In this document: piece by piece, positions 62,991 to 64,000 of the stretch | Position numbering within the stretch: the stretch's first letter is position 1 | How the letters are laid out: each line of letters begins with the position of its first letter | Source: an uncultured Lewinella sp. | GTDB lineage: Bacteria > Bacteroidota > Bacteroidia > Chitinophagales > Saprospiraceae | Reading direction: 5' to 3' | Assembly: GCA_937873655.1 (NCBI GenBank) | Contig: CALMYQ010000101.1 | Span: forward strand, 1 to 64,000 | Length of the DNA stretch: 64,000 nt | Position numbers and translations under genes: made by a program | Notes under the pieces: generated by a model | What the model saw: the letters and a program-made list of their open reading frames with translations, nothing else | Database searches by the model: none | What the model was told of the DNA's origin: nothing

Positions 62991-64000
62991 TCAGGTTAAA
63001 CTTTCCACCTTGTTATAGAGCAGTTCTTTTTCTCCGAAAAGCCGTTCGGCCACAATTCCGCGGTCTTCGCAGGCCGCAACAAATCTGTTGGAATCCACGA
63101 TCGGTCTGGATTCGTCCGTGTATTTGATGCTGCTGATGAATTCCAGCCAGGGCTCCATGCCCATGGCATAAACATAAGCCTCTTTGGGGTTGAAAGCGTC
63201 CACCAGCGCCATGCCCCGCTCGAAATTCGACCCGGCCAACCTTCTGGACTGGTCCTTGCCGCGCTCAATTTCTTCGCTGAGCAACGGGCCGTATAACCAG
63301 GTCAACGGAGCGCCGTCGCATTCCATGCCCAAAAACAGGATATCGATGTCGCCGATCAAACGTTGGATATGGTCATAAAGCCGCGGCTGCACATTGGCTG
63401 AATCAGCGGCAAAGAGCATGGAGAATCCGCCGGTTTTGACGTGGTGGCATATTTTGGTCTGTATGTTCAGATCACAGTGCTCTCCGATAAAAGGCACCCC
63501 GGTAATCGAGCAATCCGCAAATTCTATGGTCTGCAAATCCTGGATCTCGATCACCTGATTAAAACCCAGGTTCTGGAACATTAACCTCAGATTCGGATCC
63601 TGCAGCGAACCGCTGGTCGTGGCGGGTACGATCAGGTTCTTGATCCTGTGCCGGAGCGGCAGCAGGGTTTCGAAAAGGATATGATCCTGGTGGTTATGGG
63701 TGATGAGCACGTAATCGATTTCAGGCGGCAGGTCCGCATCCGAAAAGCGGCCGACCTCCGCTTCGTAACCGTAATAACTGATCAGGGGATCCAGCAGGAT
63801 ACTGACGTCCCGGGTTTCGACCAGGATGCAGGCGTGACCAAAATAACGCATCCGGACCTTATCCCCCTGGTACCGCTGGTAAGGCTCGGGTTTTTCTGCG
63901 GTAAAAAACGATTCGAATAACTGTTCATCCTCAGGCGCTACATTCAGCATTGACCGGATGCCGTTGTAGGGAAACGGCTTGTGTTTCATGCTGCCCAGGA
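62991..64000 (-). CDS. Second CmlA-like di-iron beta-hydroxylase, C-terminal part
   Basis: The visible part covers the metallo-beta-lactamase-fold domain of a CmlA-type oxygenase and is a paralogue of the full-length copy. From the internal ATG (63987-63989) it has 332 residues. The ligands THNHQDH (His98, His100, Asp102, His103), Glu170 in IGEHCD and Asp196 in AADS have exactly the spacing of the other copy. The codons before that ATG stay open to the window edge and read LGS, which lines up with LFQ before the matching Met207 of the full-length protein. The real start therefore lies outside, about 200 codons upstream. A second copy suggests two separate hydroxylation events or carrier partners. 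Confidence 0.88.
   Translation of the reverse strand, partial: LGSMKHKPFPYNGIRSMLNVAPEDEQLFESFFTAEKPEPYQRYQGDKVRMRYFGHACILVETRDVSILLDPLISYYGYEAEVGRFSDADLPPEIDYVLITHNHQDHILFETLLPLRHRIKNLIVPATTSGSLQDPNLRLMFQNLGFNQVIEIQDLQTIEFADCSITGVPFIGEHCDLNIQTKICHHVKTGGFSMLFAADSANVQPRLYDHIQRLIGDIDILFLGMECDGAPLTWLYGPLLSEEIERGKDQSRRLAGSNFERGMALVDAFNPKEAYVYAMGMEPWLEFISSIKYTDESRPIVDSNRFVAACEDRGIVAERLFGEKELLYNKVESLT

Noticed and set aside
62991..63989. A complete short metallo-beta-lactamase-fold hydrolase
   Set aside because: The Met used is internal: upstream codons are open to the edge and align with the full-length CmlA-like paralogue.
1..64000. tRNA, rRNA, CRISPR array, insertion sequence or attachment site
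   Set aside because: No short regular repeats, transposase frames, terminal inverted repeats or tRNA-like cloverleafs were noticed; repeated motifs all belong to NRPS domains.

Overview
The window is most of a large non-ribosomal peptide synthetase (NRPS) locus, probably from a member of the Bacteroidota. Every gene I can support is on the minus strand. The host guess rests on three things: a long orphan FtsX/MacB-type permease of the kind common in that phylum, start codons with no Shine-Dalgarno sequence and often AT-rich leaders, and a moderate GC content by eye. No genus can be named, and the product family is not one I recognise.

Layout in the direction of transcription, right to left. 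(1) 64000-62991: the C-terminal part of a CmlA-like di-iron beta-hydroxylase, cut by the window edge. (2) 62900-58599: an ABC block with a BcrA/LanF-like ATPase, its ABC-2 permease, and an FtsX-type permease broken by a one-base frameshift. (3) A 168-base gap with a strong hairpin, then 58430-7131, the biosynthetic core. It holds a full-length CmlA-like hydroxylase, NRPS-1 (one module), SbnA- and SbnB-like enzymes for L-2,3-diaminopropionate (Dap), NRPS-2 (two modules plus epimerase), NRPS-3 (four), NRPS-4 (four) and NRPS-5 (three plus thioesterase). (4) 7134-1: an ABC exporter, a SyrP-like Fe/2-oxoglutarate hydroxylase, a small lipoprotein, glutamate mutase large and small subunits (3-methylaspartate supply), an Asp/Glu-type racemase, a U32-family protein and the start of a crotonase.

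The fourteen modules, if read collinearly, predict a 14-residue peptide. I read the ten-residue specificity codes by eye and compared them with codes from memory. The result is Asp - ? - D-Dap/Dab - Thr - Ser(?) - ? - Asp - Ile(?) - ? - Asp - ? - ? - ? - Asn, released by a Ser/Asp/His thioesterase. The locus encodes its own unusual building blocks: Dap, probably 3-methyl-Asp, perhaps a D-acidic amino acid, and up to three beta-hydroxylations. The only epimerase ends NRPS-2, and NRPS-3 opens with a D-accepting condensation domain, so the order NRPS-2 to NRPS-3 is internally supported. N-terminal TubC-type docking domains and short acidic-hydrophobic C-termini explain how the subunits could find each other.

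I saw no tRNA, rRNA, CRISPR array, insertion sequence, MbtH-like gene, phosphopantetheinyl transferase, fatty-acyl ligase or regulator. There is no gene-free stretch longer than 170 bases.
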